NCBI GenBank assembly: GCA_938028745.1
Contig: CALIZL010000039.1
Span: 14,374-78,373, forward strand
Direction of reading: 5' to 3'
Length of the DNA: 64,000 nt
DNA from: an uncultured Prevotella sp.
GTDB taxonomy: Bacteria; Bacteroidota; Bacteroidia; Bacteroidales; Bacteroidaceae
The position numbers and the translations under genes are program-made. This document shows positions 35,574-45,011 of this stretch, in pieces. The first letter of the stretch is position 1, and every line of letters starts with the position of its first letter. The notes under the pieces were generated by a model. It was not told where the DNA came from, did no database searches, and saw only the letters and a list, made by a program, of their open reading frames with translations.

Positions 35574-36846
35574 TTTTATCTCTGGTTAAATTCTTACTTA
35601 TCGTTAACAGCACCGCTTCACCTATTCGGCGACTCCGAAAACGGCCCATTGCACAATGAATATATAGCTTTCGAGGCACATCTTCGGCTTTCATCTTCTC
35701 TAAAACCATATTTACAATACGCTCCTCACAGGCTTTGGGGATAGTGGCAATATCCAAAAGCGGGAAGCAATGGTAATCTGCCGATGTGCGAAAGTAGGCG
35801 TTTTCGGGTAATTCGGCTGAAAGGTCGAACACCGAAACCTCTCCCAATAGGGCGAATTTCCGCGCAGAACGGCATGAAAGCAAGCCTCCAACGAAGATGT
35901 TGGGCGCAATTTCTACAGGTGCCTGACGAGAAAACAACCACAATAGGCGATACACTGCGATATAGGGAAAATAGAAAATATAACGCAAAAAACCGATGCA
36001 ACCGTGGTCGTCTTTAAGAAAATGCCGATTAGAGCGATAATAAGCACGGCCCAATAACAGCAAGACGAGTATGCCCCACAATAAAAAAATACTGCCTAAA
36101 ACCGAATATTCGATGGCAAACAACAACGCCGTCAGCCCCACAGCGGCAACAAAAAAGTAAACCTTTGCTATTTGTTGGTTGCGCTTTTTACGGTAAGGAA
36201 ACATCCATAACGTGAGAAAACCTGCCATCAAACCCGTAGTAATATCGATGAAATGGTGCTGATATACCAAAAGGGTAGACAGCATTAACAACACCAACCA
36301 CATTCTCAGTAAGTTTCTGAACCTGCTATTTCGCACCCCACTCCAAAAGATGCAGGCATAACCTATATGTAAAGACGGGGCCTGATTAAAAGGCGTATCG
36401 TACGTATTGATGAAAGAAAACAAGATATGGGCTGTTTCCGGACGTACAAAACTTTGTTTTAACGGAAAGATAATAAAACAAATTCCCGATAAAATGGTTA
36501 TAAAAACGATGCGTTTACTTAATGTCGACAGTTGACGAAAGGTATTGCAAAGGAAGAAAACCCATATAAAAAACACCACACTACTGCTATAAAAATAGAT
36601 GGCAAAAGGTACAAACGGTATGGCCTTTTCAAACGAAAAGCAAAGCGAAGACACCTCTTTAAGCGATGCCGCATAGCTTGCAGCAAAAGTATAAACAGCA
36701 TAGAATACTCCCCAACAAATAACAAGGGCGATGTATTTGCTTGCTTGCAAGCATTTGTTATCTATACCGCAACGCTGCATCAAACCGTTTAGCAAGGGCT
36801 GTTTACACGCCCATACCGTTTTGTCGTTTATTTGGGAATGCTCCAT
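35554..36846 (-). CDS. PAP2-type membrane phosphatase fused to a dual-specificity phosphatase (YnbD-like)
   Basis: From the Met at 36846 the protein is 430 residues, the same size as E. coli YnbD as I recall it. The N-terminal two-thirds has about seven membrane helices with a PAP2-like PSLHIGYA...HHFID pattern. The C-terminus is a soluble tyrosine/dual-specificity phosphatase with HCAMGRFRS, active Cys398. Such fusions are thought to dephosphorylate lipid phosphate headgroups. The longer frame to 37011 would overlap the SDR gene by about 180 bp, so the shorter start is taken. The residual overlap is 19 bp. Confidence 0.83.
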   Translation of the reverse strand: MEHSQINDKTVWACKQPLLNGLMQRCGIDNKCLQASKYIALVICWGVFYAVYTFAASYAASLKEVSSLCFSFEKAIPFVPFAIYFYSSSVVFFIWVFFLCNTFRQLSTLSKRIVFITILSGICFIIFPLKQSFVRPETAHILFSFINTYDTPFNQAPSLHIGYACIFWSGVRNSRFRNLLRMWLVLLMLSTLLVYQHHFIDITTGLMAGFLTLWMFPYRKKRNQQIAKVYFFVAAVGLTALLFAIEYSVLGSIFLLWGILVLLLLGRAYYRSNRHFLKDDHGCIGFLRYIFYFPYIAVYRLLWLFSRQAPVEIAPNIFVGGLLSCRSARKFALLGEVSVFDLSAELPENAYFRTSADYHCFPLLDIATIPKACEERIVNMVLEKMKAEDVPRKLYIHCAMGRFRSRRIGEAVLLTISKNLTRDKNGNRNI

Positions 36847-37583
36847 AAAGTCTTTCGGTGCATAAAAGCCGATAACAAACAAGTGGGTAAAAGCGAAAGA
36901 AAAGCGATGGAAAGGCGCATTTTTGGCGGAAAAACCACCTGTGCTTTGCGCTGCGCTATGGCCTTTGTCATTGTTTCGACAGCCCGATTTAAGGGCATGT
37001 AGAACGGACATTTGGAAAGGTCGTTACGATATATCTCTCTCAATCGTGGCGTGTCTATGTAGCCCGGAACAAGTGTTGTAACCGTTATTTGATAGTCGGC
37101 CAAACTTCGGCGATAAGCATCGGCTATCTGTATCAAAGCTCTTTTGCACTTGGCATATACGCTTGCGCACGGATAATGCAGCAATCCGGCCACCGAAGCA
37201 ATCACTACCAAATGTCCGCCGGATGCTTTCATCGTTTCTCGTGCCACTTCCATCGCATTCAATGCACCTGCGATATTAACTTTCAACATTTGTGAAGTCT
37301 GCTCAAAATCCACTTCTTCAGTAACGCCGTTACGGTAATATCCGGCAGCAACAATCATCATGTCCAACCCCTTATCGGCACAAAACACTTCTACGGCAGC
37401 GGTTAATGCGTCCTTATCACACACGTCGAGCTGGTATGCAAGCAACAGTTTGTTAACCTCGTCGCTCCCATCTATTCGTGCCGTATTTCGTCCGCACACC
37501 CCAACCCGATGACCTTCGGCAGCATAAAACCGCGCCAAGGCCAAGCCGATACCCGATGTTCCGCCCGTAATAAAGATGTTCAT
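36828..37583 (-). CDS. Short-chain dehydrogenase/reductase
   Basis: A 251-residue classical SDR with TGGTSGIG (residues 6-13) for NAD(P) binding, an NIAG structural motif, and the YxxxK catalytic pair in SVYAKCKRAL. A C-terminal hydrophobic tail (about 222-240) may hold it at the membrane. The order of membrane-lipid genes around it resembles 3-ketodihydrosphingosine reductase-like SDRs, but this is only suggestive. Its start overlaps the patatin stop by 4 bp (ATGA), implying translational coupling. Confidence 0.85.
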   Translation of the reverse strand: MNIFITGGTSGIGLALARFYAAEGHRVGVCGRNTARIDGSDEVNKLLLAYQLDVCDKDALTAAVEVFCADKGLDMMIVAAGYYRNGVTEEVDFEQTSQMLKVNIAGALNAMEVARETMKASGGHLVVIASVAGLLHYPCASVYAKCKRALIQIADAYRRSLADYQITVTTLVPGYIDTPRLREIYRNDLSKCPFYMPLNRAVETMTKAIAQRKAQVVFPPKMRLSIAFLSLLPTCLLSAFMHRKTLWSIPK

Positions 37584-38620
37584 ACCTGTTTGTTTTTAAA
37601 ATGTTGGGCAACCCTATCGTATCCGTATTGCCATTGAAAGTTCATATCTTCTACAAACTGCGCATAGGTTTTGGGCAGTTTCAGTTCTACCTGGAGTTTC
37701 AGAAGATTGATGTTTTTCTCGATGTAATGGCCCGAAAGTGCTTGGTTCATGTCGGCCGTGTCTACCCAATAGTTCACCGAATGCGTCATCACTTCTTGCA
37801 ATCGGCGGTTTCCACTATATCCAAATACGGCTCTAATAAGTGCCTCGTCGATGGTGCCGAAGCCCTTTTTCTTCTCAAAGAAAATTGTTTCGCCAAGTTG
37901 TTCGGCCAGCTCTATGGGCATCAAATCAATAATTCCGCCCGCAAAATAGGCGCCGTTGTAATGTACGGGCTGAACGTAGAACATATCCGAAACAGATATG
38001 CGGGTGGCAATGGGCAAGGGAACGTCTTGAAACAGCTCAACTTGCGAGTCGATGGCACTACCCTCATAGCTTTTAAAATTGCAGTTAACAGCCGGCAAAT
38101 CGATGTTTCTAGCTGTCTCGGCATCGGTAAAAAGCACCTTCCGATAAAGTTTTCTTCCGTTTCTTTCTTTACCGATGTCGGCCCTGTCAAACAACAAACG
38201 GGCACCTACTACAATGGTGGGAAGGGTTGGCCGAACAGCCAACGAGGGCAAAAGCGGGCGTATGTCGGTGGGCATGTCTACGATAAATTTATCGAAAATA
38301 TTTTCGATATAAGGTGCATAGAATGTGTTTCGCACCTTGCGCTGGCAATAGACACCTATCTTATACAGCATTTTGAAACGTGTCAGTCGGGTGTTTTGCA
38401 CAAAGCGATACAGCTCTTCCGACTGTATAAAGGCCTTTCGCTGCTCGTCGGTAGCAAACGAATTGATGATGTTGGCAGCGATACTGCCACCGCAAGCGGC
38501 AATCAGCAGGTCGGGCTTTACACCATAATGTTGCATCGCCGCATACATGCCGAGATACAAAGCATAACGTGTACCACCGCCAGAAAAAACCGCAACCGTT
38601 GGATAAGGTTTCTTTTTCAT
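37580..38620 (-). CDS. Patatin-like phospholipase/acylhydrolase
   Basis: A 346-residue patatin-fold protein: oxyanion loop SGGGTRYALYLG at about residues 14-25 and nucleophile Ser in ACGGSIAA (the last Gly of GxSxG is Ala). The catalytic Asp is probably in AGGIIDLMP rather than the canonical DGG, so the dyad is slightly unusual. It likely hydrolyses or transfers acyl chains of membrane lipids. It stands second in the operon, 27 bp after the phosphatidyltransferase gene, where E. coli ynb has a CdsA-like gene instead. Confidence 0.82.
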   Translation of the reverse strand: MKKKPYPTVAVFSGGGTRYALYLGMYAAMQHYGVKPDLLIAACGGSIAANIINSFATDEQRKAFIQSEELYRFVQNTRLTRFKMLYKIGVYCQRKVRNTFYAPYIENIFDKFIVDMPTDIRPLLPSLAVRPTLPTIVVGARLLFDRADIGKERNGRKLYRKVLFTDAETARNIDLPAVNCNFKSYEGSAIDSQVELFQDVPLPIATRISVSDMFYVQPVHYNGAYFAGGIIDLMPIELAEQLGETIFFEKKKGFGTIDEALIRAVFGYSGNRRLQEVMTHSVNYWVDTADMNQALSGHYIEKNINLLKLQVELKLPKTYAQFVEDMNFQWQYGYDRVAQHFKNKQV

Positions 38621-38647
38621 ACTCCACTGCTTATCTATATCGTCGGT

Positions 38648-39274
38648 TTACTCAGGCGTTTGCGAACTCCTGGTTACTTTTAACGTCTTCTTTATCCTAA
38701 TCCACGTGCTGATTACAAGCAACAAATCGATAACCCCAAAGATGTAAACGGAACATCCTGAAAGGTTTACACCAAACAAACAGACCACTCCGTAGAGGCC
38801 GAGAACGAAAGCACGGTCGCTCTTTCCCATCGGACCATCATACCGTCGTTCTGCCGACAGCACCTTTCCCATCACTCCTGCGTATTCATTAATAATGCTG
38901 AGGGCAATGAAAGCCACAATAAAATAAAGACTTTCGGGATGATACTTCAACAGCGGAAAATAAATAATGGTGTCCGAAACGACATCACCCAGTTCGTTTA
39001 ACAGCTCTCCTTTTCGGGTTATTTGATTGTAACGGCGAGCCATCATTCCGTCTAAGGCATTCAGAGCCATACGTATCAGCAGTCCCACAGGCAGGCAGAG
39101 GTAGAGCCACGTACCCACATCGCCCGCAAACCAAAACAAAATGCCGATGACAAGTGAGAGAATACAAGCCCACAAGGTGATTTGGTTGGCGGTAACTTTT
39201 GCACGATGCAACAACTCTAAAATAGGTGTTAACAGCCGTTGAAACTGCGGTTTGATGGAATAGACAGATATCAT
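38648..39274 (-). CDS. CDP-alcohol phosphatidyltransferase family protein (YnbA-like)
   Basis: A 208-residue membrane enzyme with about five to six helices and the family motif. DGMMARR is followed 8 residues later by GELLNELGDVVSD, so the pattern is DGxxARx8Gx3Nx3D with Asn at the third acidic position. It should transfer a phosphatidyl group from CDP-diacylglycerol to an alcohol; the alcohol is unknown. It is the first gene of the operon. The motif NELGDV fits the YnbA branch rather than PgsA or PssA as far as I can recall. Confidence 0.85.
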   Translation of the reverse strand: MISVYSIKPQFQRLLTPILELLHRAKVTANQITLWACILSLVIGILFWFAGDVGTWLYLCLPVGLLIRMALNALDGMMARRYNQITRKGELLNELGDVVSDTIIYFPLLKYHPESLYFIVAFIALSIINEYAGVMGKVLSAERRYDGPMGKSDRAFVLGLYGVVCLFGVNLSGCSVYIFGVIDLLLVISTWIRIKKTLKVTRSSQTPE

Positions 39275-39581
39275 AAGTACGTTGTTTTACATGAACATAA
39301 GTTTACATCGTTAACGTTTTTAATGCGAAAGCATTTTGCACAGGGCGCGATTGGTTTTTGTTCGGAGCGACACTCCATCTCAACCAAAAGCTGTATTATA
39401 GCGGTAAAGGTAATAATACTTTTTTAGATAAGCAATTAATGCTGTAAAAAATTGTAACGCTGTTGCTAAATACTGCGCCAATTCGGGATAAAATATGTGT
39501 CCTGCTACCGCTCGCACTGGCCGCAGTAAGCGTACGTGCTTTCCTTGCCGTTGCCCATGCACATGCAAACGCACAGTTGTT

Positions 39582-40225
39582 TTGTCTAGTTTTTAGTCAG
39601 AAATTTAACATTATGAGTGCCCATTTTCTCCACCAAGCGTAAGCCGGCGTGCAAAAAATCGATTCTCGCGGAGGTTTGTTTTGATGCTAAAAGGGGGTAG
39701 CATGCGAATGCGATAAGATGAATATTTATTTAAAGCAACCGCCGTTTGCACCCATTTTGGGGCTATTTGCCGCTAAATGTAGTGCGTTTTGGTGCTAAAT
39801 GCCATGCAATATGCCGCTAAATGCAATGCGTTTTGCCGCTAAACGCAAGGTAAAATGCGGCAAAATGCGGTGCGTTTTGGTGCTAAATGCAGTCTAATAT
39901 GGTGCAAAACGCCGTGCGAAAAGCATAAATATCCACCATAATAGTATAAACAAAACCTTTAATAACCATGAAACACATGGCTAAAAGGGGCAAAATAGCC
40001 GTTAAAAAGTGGCGTTTTAGGGGTAAAATGTGGGTAATTGGGCTTGGCAAAATACGAGTTGGCAACCATTCTAGAAAGGATAAATGGTGCAAAACGCAGG
40101 GTTTGTTCTTAAAAGTAGACAAGTTCCAAGGAGTAAAATGGTAGAAAATGTGGCTATTTGCCTACTTTTTGACCTATCTTTTTCGCTAGAACGGCGCGAA
40201 AACTAGAGTAAATTTGTAAAATAAA
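39582..40225 (-). repeat. Composite intergenic repeat, copy 4 (reverse orientation)
   Basis: This is the only copy lying wholly on the minus strand. Seven 22-bp units (39761-39914) read GCGTTTTGGTGCTAAATGC. The modules GAGAATCGATT and TTCTAGCGAAAAA are at left and right, reversed. It fills most of the 1.2-kb gap 39275-40479. The 39275-39581 part shows only AT-rich sequence and no gene. An 80-codon minus frame inside (39883-40122) resembles one in copy 2 and is treated as a by-product. Confidence 0.9.
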
Positions 40226-40332
40226 AATAACAATTTAAGATCTCTGGCTGGCCATGCAGCACACCTCTTCCCATTAAAAAGAGGGAAGAGGGAGAATTAC
40301 TTATACCGAACGGACGTATGAATTAATAAACT

Positions 40333-40376
40333 CGCCCATTGGCAAACTGGCTTACTCGTCAGTTCGCCAATGGGCG
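40333..40376. terminator. 17-bp hairpin with one mismatch, downstream of the dcw cluster
   Basis: CGCCCATTGGCAAACTG (40333-40349) pairs with 40360-40376 apart from one A-C mismatch. It lies about 100 bp beyond the YqeY stop on the minus strand, a plausible end of the long dcw transcript, although the T-run is weak. Confidence 0.5.
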
Positions 40377-40479
40377 ACAAAACACAAAGCTCGCTAGGAG
40401 ATAGAGGCCATCAGCAGTTTTCTAGCCTTTCTACCTTTTCAATTTTTCGGGTTTAAGCAAGCCTAAACGCAACAGGCAG

Positions 40480-40932
40480 TTAGGCCAACAGTCGCTTAAC
40501 GATGGCCGAGATGGTGCCGCCATCGGCCAAGCCAGCCATTTGTTTGCTAGCCATGCCCATCACGCGACCCATATCCTTCATTGTGGTAGCACCCGTTTGT
40601 GCGATGATTTCTTTCACCTTCGCCTCAATTTCGGCTTCCGAAAGAGCAGCGGGCAGGTATTCTTCAATCACCTTTACTTGTGCCAATTCGGCATCGGCAA
40701 GGTCTTGGCGAGCCTGTTGAACAAAGGTTGCAGCAGACTCCTTACCCTGTTTAGCCAGCTTTTGAAGTATTTTCAGGGCGTCGGCGTCTTCAAGAACGTC
40801 GTTTGCGCCTGGTGCCGTCTTGGCTTCCAGAAACACTTTCTTAATGTTGCGAAGGGTGTCAAGGCGCACCTTGTCTCGCGCTTTCATTGCCTCGGTAATG
40901 TCGTTGCTTATCTGTTCGAATAATTGAGCCAT
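40480..40932 (-). CDS. GatB/YqeY domain protein
   Basis: A 150-residue YqeY-type protein: helical, with MKARDKVRLDTLRNIKK near the N-terminus and GATTMKDMGRVMGM toward the C-terminus, matching the tail domain of GatB. It probably contacts tRNA, but no activity is established. In Bacteroidetes it is usual directly after ftsZ, as here (143 bp gap). Confidence 0.9.
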   Translation of the reverse strand: MAQLFEQISNDITEAMKARDKVRLDTLRNIKKVFLEAKTAPGANDVLEDADALKILQKLAKQGKESAATFVQQARQDLADAELAQVKVIEEYLPAALSEAEIEAKVKEIIAQTGATTMKDMGRVMGMASKQMAGLADGGTISAIVKRLLA

Positions 40933-41075
40933 AATTTTAAATCTTAATAGGGTTGATGCAATGGGTGAAACGGATGGGGCAGATAGGCCGATATGCCGTA
41001 GACATTTCTATATTTACCGGTTGGCCACATACATCTGATGTATTCTAGCGGCCTTGCTTGCCCAACTTTTTCCGC

Positions 41076-42410
41076 CTATGCAAAGCTAATGGTTCCCTGC
41101 ATAGTTGTTGGCGGCTCCACCTCGTTTTGTTCTCTCTTCTGCGCGGCAGAGCTATAACCACGTATCTCTTCAAGCTTTTGTTGCGAACGCGCGTAGGTTG
41201 GCGATTCGTCGACGGCGAAAATAATGTCTTCGTTGTCGAGGTCGTCTGGGCGGAAGAGGTAGATATTGGTATGCCTTTTGGTGCGGCCGCCAGGCAAATC
41301 AGTACCATAATACGTGTCGATACGCTTGGTTCTATCCAATCTTTTTTGGGCTTCGCGTGCGGCATTCTCGATGTCTTCAATCGACTTACGGGCCGTTCTT
41401 TCGGGTGTGGTGGTGATGTTCTCCACGCCAAAGCCCGTGGCAAGGACGGTAACTTTCACCTTGTCGCCAAGGCTCTCGTCGAAGGTAACGCCCCACTTGA
41501 AAACGAAGTCGGGGCCGAACTTGGCCATAAATTCGTCTACATCGTTAATCTCTTCCATCATGAGGTTAGAACCTTGGTTGTTCTTCTCGCTGAACGAGAT
41601 GTTGAGCAGTAGCTTCTTAGAGTTGAACACATCGTTATCGTTGAGCAAAGGCGAGTTAAGGGCATCGTGTATGGCCTGCTGAACGCGGTTTTCGCCTTCG
41701 CCATAACCCGAACTCATGATGGCCACACCACCGTCTTCTAATACCATTTTCACGTCGTTGAAGTCGAGATTCATAAAGCCGTGGTAGGTTATTATCTCGG
41801 CAATGCTCTTTGCTGCTACGCTTAACGTATCGTCGGCGCGCTTGAAAGCCTCGATTAGGGACAGTTCGGGGTAAACCTGGCGCAGGCGTTCGTTGTTGAT
41901 AACGAGCAAAGCATCTACGTGTTTGGCCATTTCTTCTACGCCATCCAAGGCTTGGTCTATCTTTCTTAGACCTTCAAAACGGAAAGGAATGGTAACGATA
42001 CCCACCGTGAGGATGCCCATTTCTTTGGAAACACGTGCGATTACAGGTGCGGCTCCCGTACCTGTTCCGCCGCCCATTCCTGCTGTGATGAAGGCCATCT
42101 TGGTGCCATCGCTGAACATTTCTTTGATGTCGTCGATGCTTTCTTCGGCGGCGGCCTTGGCTTTAAGGGGTCGGTTGCCTGCCCCTAGTCCTTCTTTACC
42201 CAATTGCAGATGCACAGGCACGGGCGAATCGTCTAGGGCTTGCTTGTCGGTGTTGCACAGAACGAACGACACTTTGTGTATTCCTTCTTTGAACATGTGG
42301 TTAACGGCATTGCCGCCACCGCCGCCTACACCAACAACTTTGATGATGCTGTCTCCGTGCTCTTCGTCTACGAAGTTCACAATTCCTTTGTTTATATTCT
42401 TCTCTGACAT
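41076..42410 (-). CDS. ftsZ: Cell division protein FtsZ
   Basis: A 444-residue tubulin homologue. The GTP-binding signature GGGTGTG is at residues 113-119, and NLDFNDVK forms the T7 catalytic loop. A long variable C-terminal linker ends in a short conserved tail. It polymerises into the Z-ring. The Met at 42410 is chosen; the open frame to 42536 translates the CACCTTT-type repeats of the leader and is not coding. The 330 bp between ftsA and ftsZ carry a repeat field that may affect expression. Confidence 0.97.
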   Translation of the reverse strand: MSEKNINKGIVNFVDEEHGDSIIKVVGVGGGGGNAVNHMFKEGIHKVSFVLCNTDKQALDDSPVPVHLQLGKEGLGAGNRPLKAKAAAEESIDDIKEMFSDGTKMAFITAGMGGGTGTGAAPVIARVSKEMGILTVGIVTIPFRFEGLRKIDQALDGVEEMAKHVDALLVINNERLRQVYPELSLIEAFKRADDTLSVAAKSIAEIITYHGFMNLDFNDVKMVLEDGGVAIMSSGYGEGENRVQQAIHDALNSPLLNDNDVFNSKKLLLNISFSEKNNQGSNLMMEEINDVDEFMAKFGPDFVFKWGVTFDESLGDKVKVTVLATGFGVENITTTPERTARKSIEDIENAAREAQKRLDRTKRIDTYYGTDLPGGRTKRHTNIYLFRPDDLDNEDIIFAVDESPTYARSQQKLEEIRGYSSAAQKREQNEVEPPTTMQGTISFA

Positions 42411-42740
42411 AGCGTTGTTCTTTTTTAAGTTGACCTGTGAAAGGGCTTTTAAAGGTGAAAGGGTGAAAAGGTGAAAGAGTGAAAAGGTGAAAAGGTGAAA
42501 AGGTGAAAAAATGGCTAACGCCCACCAACTTGTCAACTAGAAAGGGCGAAAAGATGGCAGCACTTGATGCACTTGGCTTTTTAGTTGTTCTAGGGTTTCT
42601 AGTTATCCTAGGGATTCTAGGCTGTCTAGTTATTCTAGTGCTCCTAGGGTTTCTAGTACTCCTAGGGTTTCTAACCTAGCTGTTTTAAACCTGCTAACCA
42701 AACGCAAGCGTGCGGCTTAACACGTTACAACCTCTTCTGC
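42411..42740. repeat. Repeat-filled ftsA-ftsZ gap (CACCTTT runs, GGGCGTTAGCC core, CTAG array)
   Basis: Reading the plus strand from the ftsZ start: GGTGAAAA-type repeats (42430-42510), ATGGCTAACGCCCACCAAC, then about ten 9-bp units ending CTAG (42585-42674). The order and orientation match the right arm next to radC. No gene is present, and the elements lie inside the presumed dcw transcript. Confidence 0.85.
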
Positions 42741-44159
42741 TTATTCCTCCTCAGCCATTTGCCTAATGAAACCACTAAGTTTCTCTTTCCATTGTTTGAA
42801 CTTGGTTGGTCCTTTCTCTTCCTCTGGCCCGTTATTGGGCTGTTCTTTCTCGGCTTTATCCTCCTTTTTCTCCTTAGTTTCGAGTTTCGACTTATAGTTA
42901 GTCTGCTCCTGTTGAGCTTTATTGTCTGCTACATTGGGCATGGGTTCGCCTTCCGATGGTAGCGTTGCAGGGCGTTCCGCTTCGGCATCGGGGAAAAGGT
43001 TGTTAGATATTTCCCGTCCTGCACAATTGAGATTACCCTTTGCAAGAAGACCAAGAACCGTGTTCATCGTGCCATCTTGCGCAGTGATTTCCGGATGTTT
43101 TGAATGCAAATCGAACTTCACCGTCTTGGCAATGCGTATCTTGTTGAAGTTGGTCTTGCGCTGGAAGGCCTCCTCGATGTTCTTCAACTGCGCTCCGCCG
43201 CCCGTAAGAATTAGTCCGCCAAGCAGTTTACCTTCGTATTTCTCAGGTATTTGGTATCTTACATTGGCGATAATCTCCTCAATTCTAGCCTCAACCACAT
43301 TCATGAAGATGTCGCTTTGGATAGAGCGGTCGCTGTCGATGGCGTAAGTTAGCCCCGTATTGTCTTCTTCGGGATTGGTGTATGCCGCACCATAGGTAAG
43401 CTTTAAGCGTTCGGCATGCTCTTCGTCTATTTGCAAAGAAGAGATGTCTTTGGTGATGTTTGCCCCGCCCAAGGGTATTACGGCCAAATGGCGAAGAAGA
43501 CTTTTGCTGTAAACGGCAATGGTGGTGGTTTGCGCACCGAGGTCTACCAGTACACATCCACTTCGTTTCTCCGAGTCGGTTAGTACGCTATCGGCCAAGG
43601 CCAGTGGCGAAATAAACACATCGGCAATGGCGATGCCTGCGTTAGAGAAACACTTTTTGAGGTTTCGATAGTTGCTGTTACGCCAAAGAATGTTCAAGAA
43701 GTGCCCCTCCAAGTGGGTGCATGGCACGCCAACCGGGTCGATTTGATATTGCTGTCCGAGCTTATATTCTAGGGTTATGGCCTCAATGATGTCGGCATCG
43801 GGATAGTCCATGCTGCGGTTAGCATCCATCAGCGAGTCTACCATGTCTTGCGACACGATGGTATCGTTAGGCAATTCCCTGGTGATGACGTTCTCGATGC
43901 TCCGCGTAGACTGCCCACCTACGCCCACATAGGCGTAGGCTATCTCGGCTTTGAGGGTGGTTTTGAGTTTGGACACGATGCTGTTGAGACACTGCACGGT
44001 GCGGTCGAGGTTGTACACCACGCCTTTTTTAACGCACGAAGAGGGCGTCTCTTTGGCCACAGCCAAGATGGAGATACTTCCATCTGTGTTCTTTCTTCCT
44101 GCGATACCGGTAATCTTAGACGAACCGATCTCGATAGCCACGATAAAATCCTTTGCCAT
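42741..44159 (-). CDS. ftsA: Cell division protein FtsA
   Basis: A 472-residue actin-like ATPase. FIVAIEIGSSKI is the phosphate 1 loop at the N-terminus, the SHS2/1C subdomain follows, and VLVDLGAQTTTIAVY is phosphate 2. It is longer than the E. coli protein because of an acidic Glu/Lys-rich linker (about 395-450) before the C-terminal amphipathic helix FKQWKEKLSGFIRQM that binds the membrane. It anchors FtsZ to the inner membrane. ftsQ ends 10 bp upstream. Confidence 0.95.
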   Translation of the reverse strand: MAKDFIVAIEIGSSKITGIAGRKNTDGSISILAVAKETPSSCVKKGVVYNLDRTVQCLNSIVSKLKTTLKAEIAYAYVGVGGQSTRSIENVITRELPNDTIVSQDMVDSLMDANRSMDYPDADIIEAITLEYKLGQQYQIDPVGVPCTHLEGHFLNILWRNSNYRNLKKCFSNAGIAIADVFISPLALADSVLTDSEKRSGCVLVDLGAQTTTIAVYSKSLLRHLAVIPLGGANITKDISSLQIDEEHAERLKLTYGAAYTNPEEDNTGLTYAIDSDRSIQSDIFMNVVEARIEEIIANVRYQIPEKYEGKLLGGLILTGGGAQLKNIEEAFQRKTNFNKIRIAKTVKFDLHSKHPEITAQDGTMNTVLGLLAKGNLNCAGREISNNLFPDAEAERPATLPSEGEPMPNVADNKAQQEQTNYKSKLETKEKKEDKAEKEQPNNGPEEEKGPTKFKQWKEKLSGFIRQMAEEE

Positions 44160-44169
44160 AACACTATGC

Positions 44170-44979
44170 TTATTCGGGGTTGTTCTTGTTTTCTTTCTTC
44201 TTTTTGCAGATAATCTGGTTGTCGAACTCTAAGTCGATGTAGCTGTACTTGTTCCATCCAACCTGCGAGAGCCCATACTTATAAAACTTTTCTAGCCGTA
44301 GGAGCTTTTTCTCTACGAAGTCGGCTATCTTCTCGTTGCGTTCTTTCTGCGTATCGGCCTGTGGCAGATAGCCAATAAACACAACATGCTGGCCCACTCG
44401 CGGCACGAGTTCAACACCTTTGTCGGGCAGTATGTTGATTTGCTCCACTTGGTTCTCCCATAGCTCGTTGCCCATGAAGAGCTTGGCGAGGGGCGCGATG
44501 TAGTTTCGCGCGAATGCCTTAGAGATGTGCCCCGTGGCGATGATGAGGTCGGCCGAATAATGCGAATTGGGCATTACCTGATTGTTGTCGTCGAGGTAAT
44601 AGTCCTCGCCATTGGCGGCCTTAATGCGCACGATGGGCATACGTTGGGTAACGCTGATGTTCACACAGCCGTCTTGTGTTTTGTAACAGTCTACCGTTTT
44701 CACGAACGGACTGCGTTTGAGCATCTCTTCTATTTGCCTTGCCTGCACTGCCTGCATGGGTTTGTTCAGCGGGTAGAGCTGGTTGGCATCTAGTCTACTG
44801 CGTATGTCGTTGGCGGAGATAAAGCCGTTGGTGCTTTCGTCTTGGATGTCTATCTGCACCTTTTGGCACAATGCGGCCTTGGCGTTGGGCTTGTTGAAAG
44901 CCGTGAACGCCAATACGAGGTAGACGGCCAGCAGCGCATCGACCAGCATGGTTACAGTTTTCTTCCAATTCACATTCAT
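44170..44979 (-). CDS. ftsQ: Cell division protein FtsQ
   Basis: A 269-residue bitopic protein: short cytoplasmic start, one membrane helix (about 10-28), a POTRA-like region (about 40-115), then the FtsQ beta domain. Sequence conservation is low, so the call rests on topology, the SPFVKTVDCYKTQDGCVNI pattern, and position between murC and ftsA. It links the cytoplasmic Z-ring to periplasmic FtsI/FtsW. Confidence 0.88.
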   Translation of the reverse strand: MNVNWKKTVTMLVDALLAVYLVLAFTAFNKPNAKAALCQKVQIDIQDESTNGFISANDIRSRLDANQLYPLNKPMQAVQARQIEEMLKRSPFVKTVDCYKTQDGCVNISVTQRMPIVRIKAANGEDYYLDDNNQVMPNSHYSADLIIATGHISKAFARNYIAPLAKLFMGNELWENQVEQINILPDKGVELVPRVGQHVVFIGYLPQADTQKERNEKIADFVEKKLLRLEKFYKYGLSQVGWNKYSYIDLEFDNQIICKKKKENKNNPE

Positions 44980-45011
44980 ACACCTACCCCTTGGGGGGTT
45001 AAGTCTTTACT

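Noticed and set aside
37601..38683. 360-codon plus-strand frame opposite the patatin gene
   Set aside because: Shadow frame: the minus-strand gene has family motifs and tight operon overlaps, and the plus-strand translation shows none.
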